Assembly (NCBI GenBank): GCA_032717465.1
Contig: CM064663.1
Span: 16,627,425-16,691,424, forward strand
Length of the DNA: 64,000 nt
Direction of reading: 5' to 3'
Source of the DNA: Coenobita brevimanus
Lineage: Eukaryota > Arthropoda > Malacostraca > Decapoda > Coenobitidae
Below, one piece after another: positions 10,158-22,085 of the stretch (the stretch's first letter is position 1; each line of letters opens with the position of its first letter). Made by a program: the position numbers and the translations under genes. The notes below the pieces were generated by a model. That model saw only the letters and a list, made by a program, of their open reading frames with translations, had not been told where the DNA came from and did no database searches.

Positions 10158-10482
10158 CATGGAGAGACAGGCTGACGAATGAGGATATAAAGGAGCGTTG
10201 TGGTGTGGATGTGGATGTGATAGGAAGTGTTATGAGGAACACACTGAGGTGGTTTGGCCATGTGGAGAGAATGGAGGGTGAAAGACTGACGAAGAGAGTG
10301 TATGTGAGTGAGGTGGACGGGGGAAGAGGGAAGGGGAGGCCGATGATGAGATTGAGGGATGGGGTGGAGCGGTCTATGAGAGTAGGGGGGGGGAGTTGGG
10401 AGCCGGGCAGTGCAATGGCGGGGGCCAGGACGACGTGGAGGCGATTTGTTTGTGGCCACCCCAAACGGGATTGAGGCGTTTG

Positions 10483-10486
<4 letters not shown>
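10157..10486 (+). pseudogene. LINE-B fragment: C-terminus of a non-LTR reverse transcriptase
   Basis: An open frame ending at 10474 contains LRWFGHVERMEGERLTKRVY and TTWRRFVCGHPKRD. The LRWFGHVxRM block is the typical C-terminal signature of LINE endonuclease-reverse transcriptases common in crustaceans. Only the last ~105 residues remain, with no catalytic domain. It is followed by GGCAAAATATAT and an AT run. Related fragments lie at 14192, 23955, 24290, 35655 and 48432. Confidence 0.75.
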
Positions 10487-10487
<1 letters not shown>

Positions 10488-10539
<52 letters not shown>

Positions 10540-10551
10540 TATATATATATT
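10488..10551. repeat. AT microsatellite
   Basis: Alternating AT with small interruptions, immediately after the LINE-B fragment. Confidence 0.9.
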
Positions 10552-10985
10552 ACTCACCTGTTTGATTCACTAAGAACCGGACGTGCAATTACTTACTATT
10601 TACTATTTTTTCTTTGTAATTAACTGGTACGTGATCAGTGCAAAGACGTCTTTCTTCCATCTTACCACTGAGACTATTCCTTTCAGCACAGGGAAGACTT
10701 CATGTGGTGAAGGGTTAAGAGACAATGGTTCTTATCCACCTGTAAAGGACTGGTATTTCCTAAGCCAAACTGATTTGCTTTGTAGTACCCAAAACATACA
10801 ACAAACAGGCATTGCAGAGACGGATGTTAATATAGGCTAACTTTACGCCTTGTAATAAATGTCACTGGTGTTGATTAGCGCAGACGTGTGCGTTCCCACT
10901 GATACATTTCCTTGGCATTGCTGACGCTGACATGTTCACTGTTCAGTCGTGTGTTTATCCAAAGGAGGGAAATATTACCACAAAA
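10552..10985. other. No gene seen
   Basis: Unique-looking sequence. Contains GTGAAGGGTTAAG near 10700, a terminal motif of the short hairpin family. Open frames here are short and unrecognised. Confidence 0.4.
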
Positions 10986-10989
10986 TACC

Positions 10990-11005
10990 TTCGGAAGTCT
11001 GAGAG

Positions 11006-11046
<41 letters not shown>

Positions 11047-12420
11047 GAACGGATGGACAGAGAGAGGCAGAGACAGAGAAGCAGATACTGATAGACAGAC
11101 AGAGAAATGAGTCAGAAACAGACAGAGAAAAGAATCAGAAACAGACAGCCGCAGAGAAAAGAGACAGAGTTAGGGGGCAGTGGTGGTGCCTCAACAAAGG
11201 GCCAGTGATGGACAGTAGTATTGGGGCGAGATGAACAAACGACACCCTCACAGTCACGCCATGATAGTGCCAGGCAGAAGAATAGAGGGGAGAAGGCAGT
11301 GGAGAGGGGGGAGAAAAGGGGAGGGGAGGGGAGGGGGAGAGGAAGGAGTGAAGAGGGACAAAAAAACGAAATAGAGGAGAGAAGGCAGCGGAGAGGGGGA
11401 GAGAAAAGGGGAGGGGAGGGGAGGGGGAGAGGAAGGAGTGAAGAGGGACAGAAAAAACGAACGGTGGGGAAGAAAGAAGGAAGGGTGGGGAAGGAAAGGA
11501 GAGGAAGAGAGATAATGAGAGACAGAAGAAGAAGGAAGGAGAGGGAGAGTGAAATATGAGGTAGGTGGAAGACAGAGAGAGGGAGAAGAAAAAAAACATG
11601 GTAGCGAAGGAAAGAGAGAGATGTTGGAAAGGGTAGAGGGGAAAACTGGACAGGGAAGGGCCAAACAGAGTGGAATAAAGGAGGGAACTTAATGGAATGA
11701 AGAGGAAAAGGGAGATGAGGGAGGCAGGGAAACAGCCAGGAAGGGCAGAGTGACAGGGGGACGCCAGCGAGGAGAGAGAACAGGGAGACAGCCAGGGAGG
11801 GGAGGGGGACGGAGACAGCTAGGGAGAGGAAGGAGACAGGGTGACTGCTAAGGAAGGGAGGAGGACAGGGAGACAACTGGGAAGGAGAGGGGGACAGGGA
11901 GACAGTTAGGGAAGGGAGGGGAAAGAGAGAGCTAGGAAGGGGACGGGAACATGGAGACAGCTAGGGAGGGAAGAGAGAGAGAGAGAAGATCCATGTTCAT
12001 GAAGGAGTGAATTGAGAGGGAGAGATAACTGGAACGGAAGGAGACGGGGAGAGAACAAGGTAGGGGAAAAGGAAGGAAAGGAGAGAGTGAGAAAAAGTGG
12101 AGAGAAAGGAAGAGAGCGAGAGAGGGAAGGGCAAGGGGAAAGGGGAAGCAAGCAGGCTGATTAAAAGAATGTGGAGAAAAAGACATGACAAGTGGCTTTA
12201 GGAAAAGGACGAATGAGGCGAACATGAGTGGGAAAGGGATGGAAGAGAAGGGCTGAGAATGAGACAGGAGTGAGAGATTGAAGAGAAACAGTCTGTAGAG
12301 GGGGTAGAAAAGAGGAGAGAAAGGGGGAGGAAAGGAGGGATAGAAGGAAGAAAGTGATGGATACGAAGAGAAGTGACAGAAAGTAATTTGAGTCTGTCAG
12401 AAGTGGTATAGGGTTGAGGA
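10990..12420. repeat. 1.4-kb purine-rich tract with internal duplications
   Basis: Almost entirely A/G on the plus strand. It includes a GA run at 11006-11044, a roughly 94-bp unit repeated twice (about 11279-11372 and 11373-11460), and about 40-bp degenerate units built on GGGAGACAGCTAGGGA at 11700-11970. Frames of 80-254 codons here on both strands are low-complexity (Ser/Leu/Pro or Arg/Glu/Gly) and are rejected as genes. Confidence 0.8.
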
Positions 12421-13262
12421 GACACAGAAATGGTCAACAAAGGAGTGAGGTAATAAAGAGAGCGAATCTAGGAACAAAATAGAGAGGAGGGAAAATGTGC
12501 CGTTGAAAAAAGAACTGGTGAAGAAGAAGTCATAGCGGTCTTATTAATCTGCACTCACTCCCAGCTGAATAAAATCGTCTGGCAGTACTTGGAATACAAT
12601 ACTGTTCTAGTCTTGACCATGATACGGGTAGCGATGGCATTATTAACACTCTCAGGGTCGTACATTAATTATCTGCTTAGTAGGATCGTCAAGGGTTGAT
12701 TGGGATAGAATATTTGAGTTGCCCCGAGCACGAGAGGGTTAAGTAAGGAAGGATAGTAAGAAAAGAAATGAAGATGAAAAAGTATGATGAAAGAGACGAG
12801 AGGAAGCGGATGACTCAGTGGTGATAAGAGGAGGAGGAGGAAAGTAAGTTAATGTAAAGGGAAAAATAAAAAGGAAGCGATTAGGGAAATAAGAAAGAGA
12901 AAGGCAAGAATAATGGACAGAAAGGAGCCAAGGATAGAAAATGGGTGAAAGAAGATACAAAAGAATAGAGCAGATGAAACAGACACATACTGAGTAGACA
13001 GGACGGATAATGAAAGTAACGAGGAAAAGAGGATATGAAGGAGGAGAAGGGAGGAAGAGGAGACTCGAGGGTAATAAGAGGAACAGGGGAATACGCTGAT
13101 GTATGCAGGAAAAGTGGCAAGGAAGAGGAAGGGAAGAGAAATTAGGGAGAAAGGGAGAGGAGAAGAGGTCAGGAAGAGGGAGGCATATGTATCACTGAGC
13201 TAGAGATCTGTGGGACCTGGGATAGCTTTTAGTGGATATTACATGCAAATTTCTCTGTTCCT
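12421..13262. repeat. Short hairpin element in purine-rich DNA
   Basis: Bases 12570-12587 carry CTGAATAAAATCGTCTGG. Bases 12644-12738 run from TTAACACTCTCAGGGTCG to CCCCGAGCACGAGAGGGTTA, an inverted repeat. The remainder to 13200 is purine-rich. No gene seen. Confidence 0.5.
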
Positions 13263-13520
13263 GTGAAGCTTCCAGGGTTAAGGAAAGGGAGAAGCCAAGG
13301 AACACCACTCAAGTGGCGGCAACCAGATGGAAAGACCTGGGACCCTGCACTTGAACTTTACTGATGTATGTAAGATTTATTAGTTATATGCTTAGCTTCA
13401 CTCTCTCGGACACCATACACTTCACAGCCAAACCAGAGTGAATATTATAGCGATAAATCATACAAAAATAATGATTCCTGATAAGAAACTGATGTGAAAG
13501 TTTGGGCTTTGCAGAATACA

Positions 13521-13523
<3 letters not shown>

Positions 13524-13571
<48 letters not shown>
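13524..13571. repeat. GT microsatellite
   Basis: About 24 GT units. Confidence 0.95.
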
Positions 13572-13573
<2 letters not shown>

Positions 13574-14190
13574 ATATCCCTAACCTAATCATAACCCTGT
13601 GAACTCAGTGGCCACTTGTTCAGTTCATTTTTGCTATCTCTGGGCAGTTTTCTTCAGCTTAACCTGTTCACTCCGGTCACGTATTATTCCTACTATCATC
13701 CTCCGGTTCCATTAAACTTTTTCAAGACTTTTCGAACTGCCGGGGTTGGATGCAGCCTTCATTAAACGTTTCTATACTTCAAGGCTGCTGTAGGCTTTGT
13801 AATATGGTTCCACTGTTGCCAGAAAGGATTGGGTAGAAGTATAAGCCATTGGGCTGAAAGGGTTGGCAGTGCATCCAGGTAAAAGAGGAGCTAACGAAGG
13901 CTGTATCAAATCCTCTAGCGTGGAAAATCTCCCTAAAATCAATATTATCGCACGTGTATTTCAGCAGTTAGATAAAAATAACATCATCGTGGTGAAGGGA
14001 TTGATTATGAGCGGCCCCATCTCTCGTTTAATTCATCCATTCTACATTCTTGAACACTGATTTCCTTCCCCAAATTTGCTTAAGGCTAATCATTTACTTT
14101 CACTAGCTGCTTGGTAGTCCTTTCTTCAGCGAATATCCAAGGCTCTCTCGCACATCTTTCACTCTGGAGTCCGTACAGTAATCTATCTAC
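13572..14190. other. No gene; putative hairpin element
   Basis: Bases 13657-13858 start AACCTGTTCACTCCGG and end GGGCTGAAAGGGTT, resembling a diverged copy of the TTAACCC...GGGTTAA family. The open frame 13863-14060 is unrecognised. Confidence 0.35.
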
Positions 14191-14191
14191 C

Positions 14192-14312
14192 TATCTATTG
14201 CCAGACGCCTCAATCCCGTACGGGGTGACCACAAACAAATCGCCTCCACGTCGCCCTGTCCCCCGCCATTTCACTGCCCTGCTCCCAACTCACACCCCGC
14301 TCTCTCATATAC
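14192..14312 (-). pseudogene. LINE-B 3' end fragment
   Basis: A TAGATAGG-type tail complement (CTATCTACCTATCTATTGCC) is followed by the complement of the LINE-B C-terminal coding end, as in 10430-10486. The orientation is minus. Confidence 0.7.
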
Positions 14313-15489
14313 AGTAATAAGGTATAATAATCTGCTTCGCTTCTTCTCTTACCCTTGGTTGAAACAGATCGTAGTCAGGGGTTCACACAGCCACACCGAA
14401 CTACAGTAAGACCTTTGCTGGTGGGTCAAAGCTTTCCAGACAACACAGGTAACAGTGTCATTGTTAGTTGTTGCTGGGAGAAGGATGGAACAGAGGAGAT
14501 GAGAGGAGGTTAAGAAATAAAGATGGAAGGTGATAGGCATGGAAGAGGAGCAGACAGGAAGAGATAAGCGTAGGTAATAAGGAACAATAGGAGTCAGCCT
14601 GCAGGAAATATGAACGTCTAGGAATGAGGATAGCGGTAGTAGGTATGCGAGAAGGTGAATCCAAGGAAATGAGAAGAAGGAAAACAAAGGTGGTATTAAG
14701 AATGCAAGAAATGAAAGTCAGAAGTCATTGGAGAGGGAGAAAAATCAGAAGGACGATTAAAGAAAAATGGACCACGCGTGTCTGGGAATGTTAATAGTGG
14801 TGATAAAAAGAGAAGAGAGGCGAGTCAAGAGAAATGATAATGTCAAATAAATTAAGGAGAAATCTAAATGAGAAACAGGATATATGAGGCTATGAGAACA
14901 GGACTGGAGATGGTAGGATAAAATAGAATGAGAAGAGGGCAAAAAAGTATAAGCATTAAAAGAGGAACCGTGATCGAGAGTCAGGAAAATGGGAATGGTG
15001 ATGGTAGGAATGGCGGAAAAGCGAATGAAAAGAAATGAAAAGAGTTGAAATAAGGAAAAACGGAGGAAAAGAAACAGGAACTAAGTGCTTCTGGGAGTGA
15101 TAGTGGTGGTGGTAGGACGATTTAAAAGAGCTGAGACAGGTTATAAGAGCAGGAAGGCCGAAGAAGTAAAGGCAAATTTTATGTAAAAGAAGCCATTAGC
15201 ACAGATGTGTCCCCACCATGCGGTAAAAAATATTCAAATATCCACTAATAAGTATGGTAATTTCATATACACGGGCATAAACTACGACTCGTACACTATC
15301 TTTAAGAAATAAACATGATCCAGCGTGTGATTTCCAAGATACAGTTATTTACAGGTTAATTTCCTTATATGGAAGTAACCCGTAAAATACAATGTGGCAA
15401 TTTCATATGTAAGGACATAAACTAGGACTCATACTCTTTCTTTCTGTAAGATATGAAGAGAAACCAGCACCAACTCTCCTATCACCATC
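14313..15489. other. Purine-biased DNA, no gene seen
   Basis: A/G-biased from 14460 to 15180, then AT-rich. No family signature is recognisable in any frame. Confidence 0.45.
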
Positions 15490-16505
15490 TCTCCTATCAC
15501 CAACTCTCTTCCTTTAATTCATCAATGACCTTCTAAGCTGTACATCTAGCCCTATCCACTCGTATGCTGATGATTCCACCCTTCACCTTTCCATTCGGTT
15601 CCCGCAACGTCCATCTCAGCAGTTACTTCAACAAACAAGGGATGAGGCTATGGCACACCTAATGTCTGACTTAGCTCGTATCTCTGACTGGGGTAAAAAT
15701 AATCTTGTTGTTTTTAATGCATCAAAGACTCAGTTTTTACACCTATCAACCCGACAAAATCTTCCACAACCATACCCACTAATGTTTAATAATATTCAGC
15801 TTAATCCTGCATCGTCCTTGAACATGCTTGGGGTCTCATTCAATCGGGACCTATCTTGGAAAGATCCTATTACATCTCTTGTAAAATCTGCTTCCAAGAG
15901 ATTAGGTGTGCTAAGCCGACTCCGTTCCTTCTTTACCCCTGCACAGTTGTTGACTCTATACAGGGGTTTTATTCTCCCCAGTGTGAAGTACAACTCTCAT
16001 GTGTGGGGAGGCTCCCCACATACAGCTCTTCTCAATAGAGTGGAGTCAAAGGCTTTTCGTCTCATTAACTCTCCTCCTCTTACTGGCTCCCTTCAACCTC
16101 TCTCTCTTCGCCGCGCTGTTGCATCTTTGTCTCTTTTCTATCGCTACTTCAATGGTCACTGCTCCTCTGAACTGTCTGCTTGCATCCCTCCACCTCTATG
16201 ACGGGCGCGTAGCACCCGTCTAGCAGCAAACTCTCATCCCCTTTTCTGTCCAACTCTCTAATGCAAGAGTTAATCGTTATTCCCAGTCCTTCATTTATGC
16301 AACAGGTCAACTCTGGAACTGTCTCCCTCTGTCTGTATTTCCTGCCAGCTATGGTCTCCAGTCTTTCAACGCAGTGTGTCCAGGCATCTCAAAATGATCG
16401 GATCTTGAATTTGGCTTTCTCCTGTATTTCTTTTTTTTTCTTGGAAGGAACAGTTTGCGGACTCGTGTCCTTTGGTTCCTTCTTCCTAGCATTAAAAAAA
16501 AAGCT
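15490..16505 (+). pseudogene. LINE-A copy: 3' half of a non-LTR reverse transcriptase
   Basis: Reads SYADDSTLHLS (RT catalytic YADD) and continues through ISDWGKNNLVVFNASKTQF and RSFFTPAQLLTLYRGF to the C-terminus. It closely matches the longer copy at 45.9-48.2 kb. Breaks: a TAA near 15518 (TTA in the other copy), a CGA-to-TGA stop at 16199-16201, and an extra C near 16240. The 5' end is truncated within the palm domain. The 3' end has a GAAGGAAC...GTTCCTTC hairpin (16444-16482) and an A-rich tail. A CAACTCTC/CTATCACC triplication precedes the truncation point. Confidence 0.88.
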
Positions 16506-16931
16506 TCCAAAATATAACAAAAGACAGATTTTTCCATGTATGGTCGCACCTCGTAAAGTACAGACAATATGGCAATTTTACATAGGCTATACTGGCATCA
16601 CCTACGACACATACTCTTTCTGTGCGATATGAAGCCAACCCACCTGATACTACCCGAGATGCAGGCCCGGACGGAAAGACGGACAGACAGACGAACAGGG
16701 GCGATTCTTATATCCCCACGATATGGAATAATGCTGGGGATTGAAAAAAAAATCTGACTGGTCGGAAATGAAAACGATGTGGTTAACGGCAGAACACGAC
16801 AAAAATTGGAAAGGCAGATTAGAGCGATAGGAAGAGAAAGAGAGGTGAAACAGAGGAGAAATGAAAAACTAGTAAGCAAGGCAGGAATAAACACTAAAAG
16901 TAAGAGTGCGAGAAGAATGACAAGAGGATGG

Positions 16932-16969
<38 letters not shown>

Positions 16970-17042
16970 TAGAAAGTGAGGACTAAAGAAGAGGATAAGA
17001 AGTCATGAGCGTCGGGCTGGTATCCTGGGTGACTTGGAGACA
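16506..17042. other. No gene; purine-rich with GA run
   Basis: Bases 16660-16700 contain GGACGGAAAGACGGACAGAC-type repeats and 16937-16966 is a GA run. No recognisable protein. Confidence 0.4.
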
Positions 17043-17211
17043 TTTAACACCTCTTCCCTAGTGATATGCTTTGCCTTTGTTCCTTTGATGTTCTTCTTTG
17101 ACGTATATTAAAGCTGTGTAATATTGACATGGTTTATACATACAGAATAAAAGAAGGAAATAATGTGTCAAAAGTAAAAGTACACTTAAGGAAGAGGTGT
17201 TGGTGAGCCTC
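17043..17211. mobile_element. MITE-like inverted-repeat element
   Basis: Left end AACACCTCTTCCCTAGTG (17046) pairs with right end CACTTAAGGAAGAGGTGTT (17183-17201). The right end is followed by GGTGAGCCTCTTATTGTGAC, matching the outer sequence of other copies. Length about 165 bp, no coding capacity. Confidence 0.6.
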
Positions 17212-17671
17212 TTATTGTGACGGGAATACGAGGCTTTGAGTGGAAGGATTGAAGATGAAACTAGAAAAGTGAAATTGAAACGGGAATAGAGAAGGATGGA
17301 AAGGAGGGAAGAAGAGATGGAGAAGAGAGAAGCCGAAGAAGAGACGGTAACAGCAATAACACAAATCTGGACTTCTGAATATGGGAATATCGTCAACAAA
17401 GTAATGTACTGTATTGTGACGTGGGACTGAAAGAAGGACAGACAAAAGAAGTAAGAATGCGACCACAAGAATGATGAAAGGGAAGCAGCAGGGAAGAAGA
17501 CAGAATCTGAAAAGAGGAGGGTAATAATATGAGTAATTTGCTTCTGGAAATGGGTACTGTATTGTCTGAAGCGTAATCTGTTGTGACCTGGGACTGAAAA
17601 GGTAAAATACAAATGACACGGGGACCAGAATAACAATAAATGAAACAAAAAGGGTGATGCTGCAAGAAGGG

Positions 17672-17702
<31 letters not shown>

Positions 17703-18033
17703 GAAAAATCTTGGCTTCTAAAAATGGGAGGAATATTTTGTCGGATGGGAGAGCAACATCCTGGAATAAGAAGTAAAGGAGCTTGGAAGAGAGTAAGTCA
17801 GGTCACAAAGATGAGAGCTAATATGAGCGTCTGAGAAGGAAAAAGTCTGGCGTTGAGGAAAAATATTATATCCTTCAGTCCAGCCAAGAGCTGTAACCTT
17901 TATTTTGATCCTGCTACCATCAGGCGATTTTAAGTAATTTGTTTCTTGGATTAATTATGGCCGTATTTAACTCCCGTAGCTCGAAAAGACTATCCCGAGC
18001 TGAATAAAATTATGTGGGAACAGCGAGCATAAA
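17212..18033. other. No gene; TAA microsatellite
   Basis: (TAA)n at 17669-17700. Hairpin-family motifs occur at 17912-17940 (CTGCTACCATCAGGCGATTT) and 18000-18015 (GCTGAATAAAATTATGTGGG). No protein family is recognisable. Confidence 0.4.
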
Positions 18034-18425
18034 ATGGAAATTACGCACTGTTGCATCTTTATCTCTCTTATGTCGTTGTTTCAATGGTCACTGCTCCTCT
18101 CTGTCTGCTTGCTTCCCTCCACCTCCACGACGGGCTCGTAGCACCCGCCTAGCAACAAACTCTCATCTATTTTCTGTCCAACTCTCTAATGCAAGAGTCG
18201 GTCGTTAATCCCAGTCCTTCATTTATGCAACAGGTCAACTCTGGAACTGTTCCCTCTGTCTGTATTTCCTACTTCCTTTGATCTCCAGTCTTTCAACGCA
18301 GGGTGTCCAGGCATCTCGAAATGAACGGATCTTGAATTTGGCTCAGTGTTTTTTCTTTTTGTTTGAAGGAGCAGTTTGCGGGCTCCTGGCCTTTGGTTCC
18401 TTCTTCCCTGGATATAAAAAAAAGT
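18034..18425 (+). pseudogene. LINE-A 3' fragment
   Basis: Starts at CGCACTGTTGCATCTTTATC, homologous to 47790 onward, and runs to the 3' hairpin and an A-rich tail. It has a small deletion near 18095 and other lesions. 5'-truncated. Confidence 0.85.
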
Positions 18426-19590
18426 ACTCTTGCTGAAGGACTTATGTGAAGAAGAAAAAACAGAGGGACTGAATGAAGTAACACGGCTGAGTGAAAGGAC
18501 ATGTGTAGTTTAAAAGGAAGTGTATGTTTTGAGCAACAGATTAGAATAGATGGGCTTATCAGGAAAAAAGTAGTGTTTTAGGAATAAGATTAAACACAGA
18601 GAGAAGAGATGAGAATTTAAGAGGAGAGAAAGTGGTCAGTAACTCCTTTACTGTGACGGCAGCTTATCTCGTTCATTCTTGCTACTGCCAGAGACTTTTA
18701 TTTAACTTAGGAATGAGCTGATAGGCTGAGGGAGTTGAAATGAGGGATTTGAAAAGAGACGAGTTTTTATCCTTTCATTTCGAGTGGTTTTCCTTTAAAC
18801 ACCTTCCATGACTTTCAGAAGGAAGAGCTACAACCAAGAATTAAAGACAGAGACGCTACATTAGGGAATACAACATGTCAGCAGCACTACAGCACCGTAT
18901 ATCAACAGTTGTGTCTTGATTTCACCATGCCGTAGTGGACTGTCCCAAAAGCAAAAATTATGGAGAAACTCTTGAACTTTTTCTGTGAGCATGACTGCAG
19001 TGTGCGCGAGGAATTCAACCATTCTTTTTATATATTCCGTAGTGTCTATAAACCTCCTATGTAACCCTAGAATTGTTCCAGTAATTTGTTGGTTTCTGTT
19101 ATGGATCCTCTTGTTTCAGTTCACTAGGGACTGGTGGTCTGGTGGCAGAGCACTGGAGTCGGGTGTGAAGGACGTGTTTTACCCACATTGCTTCGACGCA
19201 TCTTACAGGTGAGTACACAGTTTTCCATCATGTCAAATTCTGCCAGGGATGTAGAATTGGAATCGTCTTTTAATGTTGTGAAGCAAAATGGTCCAACCTC
19301 TGCCACGACGCCCCGAAAGAAGTAATATGGGGTTCGTTGTTGTTGGTTTCCTGGTAATACTGTTCATCATGTTATTCATGAAATGATCTGAAAGAGAGGA
19401 AAAAAAAAAAAGAATGAAGGAAATCGGAAAACCATAGTAGGTACATCCGAATTGTTATGTGAAAGTGAAATCAGTACCGATTTTTCTTTACTTTGCACCC
19501 GTGCTCGTGAAGAAAGAGCGGATGTTATGTTTTTGCTTGGTACATGCGTGCATACGTGCGTGTGTGAGTGTGTGCGGATGTTGGTTTTGC
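18426..19590. other. No gene seen; one hairpin-family copy
   Basis: Bases 18636-18740 run from AACTCCTTTACTGTGACG to GGCTGAGGGAGTT and include CTTGCTACTGCCAGAG, a copy of the short hairpin family. Bases 19128-19210 contain GGTGGTCTGGTGGCAGAGCA, possibly an old tRNA-like head, and TTACAGGTGAGTAC, a splice-site-like string. Neither is convincing alone. Confidence 0.35.
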
Positions 19591-19593
19591 TTG

Positions 19594-19625
19594 GCGCGCG
19601 CGCGCGCGCGCGCGTGTGCGTGTGC

Positions 19626-19672
<47 letters not shown>
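19594..19672. repeat. GC/GT alternating tract (Z-DNA type)
   Basis: 79 bp of uninterrupted purine-pyrimidine alternation: about 11 GC units, then mixed GTGTGC, then (GT)n. Confidence 0.9.
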
Positions 19673-19674
<2 letters not shown>

Positions 19675-19767
19675 CAAAATAACTGACAATTTTTAGTGTA
19701 TCTTAAATTTGGTGGAGTAGTAGACAGAGAGGTAAGGGACTGATTTTTTTTTTTTTTTTTTCAATAA

Positions 19768-20160
19768 TAATAGGTCAGAGGTCAATGTCATATGGCTAGG
19801 TCAAACGCTGAGCCAGCAGTATCAACTTTATCAGTCTTATCAGCTTTTGACCAGTCATGATAGCGGAGTCGAGGGTAGCACGGATAAAGTGTGACAACAG
19901 TGGCCCAGCGGTCAGAGCCAGAGGGAAAGAGAAAAAGTCAGGGGCACAAAACAAGACCACCTCATTTTTGATGTGATTTGGTTCAAACTGGGTTACAGAT
20001 TCAAAGATCAGTCAACAATAAAATAATTAGATTTTGATGGAACTTGGACGAAGATCAGGGTTACAGGGTAATGTCAGATGTTCAACCATGAGACCAGTTG
20101 GTGGGTGTGGCACTGTCAGGGTTCTCTTGCTGGTGTATGAAAGGGAAAGCCAGTGTAGGC
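19768..20160. repeat. Interspersed repeat with AGGTCA motifs
   Basis: AGGTCAGAGGTCA near 19772 and a further AGGTCA near 19797, followed by ATTTGGTTCAAACTGGGTTACA and GGAACTTGGACGAAG blocks. These resemble the repeat at 30.7-31.3 kb (CAAACTTGGTG...GGTCAAGGTCACA), diverged. Confidence 0.45.
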
Positions 20161-20689
20161 ACCTCAGTACCGTTTTACCTGTTTTTATTTCATACTACTA
20201 CGATACACTCTTGTCCAGCGTAGGGAAAACGTTCTGTAGTAAAAGGTTGATGAAGCTGTATGTAAATATAATCCCTCTACTTTAAAAGTCTCATATAAGC
20301 TTAATAGCATCGTGTCAAGGAACCGAGAATAAAATAAGTAGCGACATCACCGTTTTAATTGAGTTATTAATGCCAGACAAAAACCTGACAATTTGTGGGT
20401 TTATTCTTGCTCTTTCTAAACATTCTTATTTGTCACATGATGCACTGTTAAGACTCGATAGGTTAGATACAGCTTTCATTATCTCCTTCAGTATGAGAGA
20501 TTTCGTAAGATGAAGAAAATTATCTGGAGGAAACAAGAATATAACAAGAAATAAATCTTAGGGTTAAAGAGGGTTAAGATAACTAACAAAAGATGGACTT
20601 AGCAGCATCCCCAGCACATCATCCTTACCTGTATAATTCTACCTGTGGCACTTTAATACCTTCAGGCGGATGATGTCTTTACCTCTGCC

Positions 20690-21305
20690 AACGAAGTTGA
20701 AGGAGGTTATGTACAATATTCACTTAAATTTGTCTGTTTTTCCACACGATATCTCCAAAAGTTCTCAATGATATTCACTGAAATTTTGGGGAAGGGTGGG
20801 CCATGGGCCAAGAAAAAAATTGATTAAATTTCGGGGAGGATCTGGATCCTATGTATCCCGCACAATATAAGTTCTCGAGGAATTTCAATGAAATTTTGTG
20901 GACGGGTAGGCCATGGACCAAGGATGAATCGATTAAATTTAGGGGCGGATCCGACATTGGCTGAGGTATGCGCTCTCTGAGTGCTTTCTAGTTTGTTTAT
21001 ATGTTCACCCATGTTTGTCCACAAGATATCTTGGGAAGTTATTGCTGAATTTCAATGAGGTTTTATGGGTACGTGGGTCATGCGGCAAAGAAACCTTGAA
21101 TGGTGGTGATCTGTGTTCATGTCCCGGTTCAGGACTTTTTTGGTTTGCTTGTTCACAAGATATCTAAAAAAGTTATTGAGGATTTTAATTATATTTTGTA
21201 CTTGTGGGTCATGGGCCAAGGAAGATTGAAATAAATTTTGGTGGTGATCTAGGTTGTCTGTTACAGTCGTAGGCGGAGGTATGCGCTCTGTGAGAGGGCT
21301 TAATT
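20690..21305. repeat. Degenerate tandem/interspersed repeat
   Basis: Four imperfect units carry ACAAGATATCT, then a block like TTTCAATGAAATTTTGTGG, then GGCCATGGGCCAAGGA, and end with GCGGAGGTATGCGCTCT (20945 and 21272). A related end (GGAGGTATGCGTTTTCCGAG) occurs at 37053. Non-coding. Confidence 0.6.
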
Positions 21306-22046
21306 TGTATATTAGTATTTCTGTTGTTTCCAGGCGATCATGTTCCGCTTACGAGGCTCCTATCAGAAGGGACGGGTTAGAGGAAGTCCTCATTAATCCA
21401 TTGGCCTTTTTTTTTTATTGGACTGAAGAGGTTATATTTCTATCATATTAAATTCATGGGAACTGTGTGGATACTGGAAAGGTAAAAAATATCAGCCAAG
21501 GGAAATTTAAGGTACAAAATGTGAAATAAATCCTGGGACGAGGTGCTTGAAAGTGTCCTAATCCAACAAGACGATCCTGAGAGTCGTGTACTGATCGGGT
21601 TAAGTGGCACTCTGACCCATCGTCCTGTTTATTTTCCAGTATTAAGTCTCATATTTTACTACACGACATTTATATTACCTTCGTCGATTTAATGGCTTAT
21701 AAAACACCACTTAAGGGACTACTGAAGTGAAACGTGCTTAAGGAATAGCATAGGAAGAGGTATTAAAAAACTAAGCTCACAAGATTAGAGCCTATCCAGC
21801 ACCAGACTCTGCACAGTACACACTTTGCCTACAGAAGAACACTGAGGTTATGGAATTGAACAGTGCGTTATACACAGGTGAGGAAGAGCGGGTACAAAGC
21901 GTCCACGTGGGACAATAATACGGTGCTAAGAGACTACCCTGCACCAAAGACACTCTGTACAGGCCAAACGTTGCCTGTAAAAAAGGTGTAATGAGCATCA
22001 AGGAAGAGGTAATGGAAAGCCTCCCAAACTGACGAGAATACACCCA
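21306..22046. other. No gene; partial MITE ends
   Basis: GGAAGAGGTATTAAAAAACT at 21753 and GGAAGAGGTAATGGAAAGCC at 21999 (followed by GACGAGAATAC) match the right end of the MITE family. No coding sequence seen. Confidence 0.4.
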
Positions 22047-22051
22047 GCGTT

Positions 22052-22085
<34 letters not shown>

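Noticed and set aside
11112..11876. 254-codon Ser/Leu/Pro/Phe frame with membrane-like stretches
   Set aside because: Complement of a purine-rich tract with internal duplications; hydrophobicity is due to composition.
19134..19325. 63-codon frame near TTACAGGTGAGTAC as a possible exon
   Set aside because: The splice-like string has a poor pyrimidine tract and the frame shows no family resemblance.
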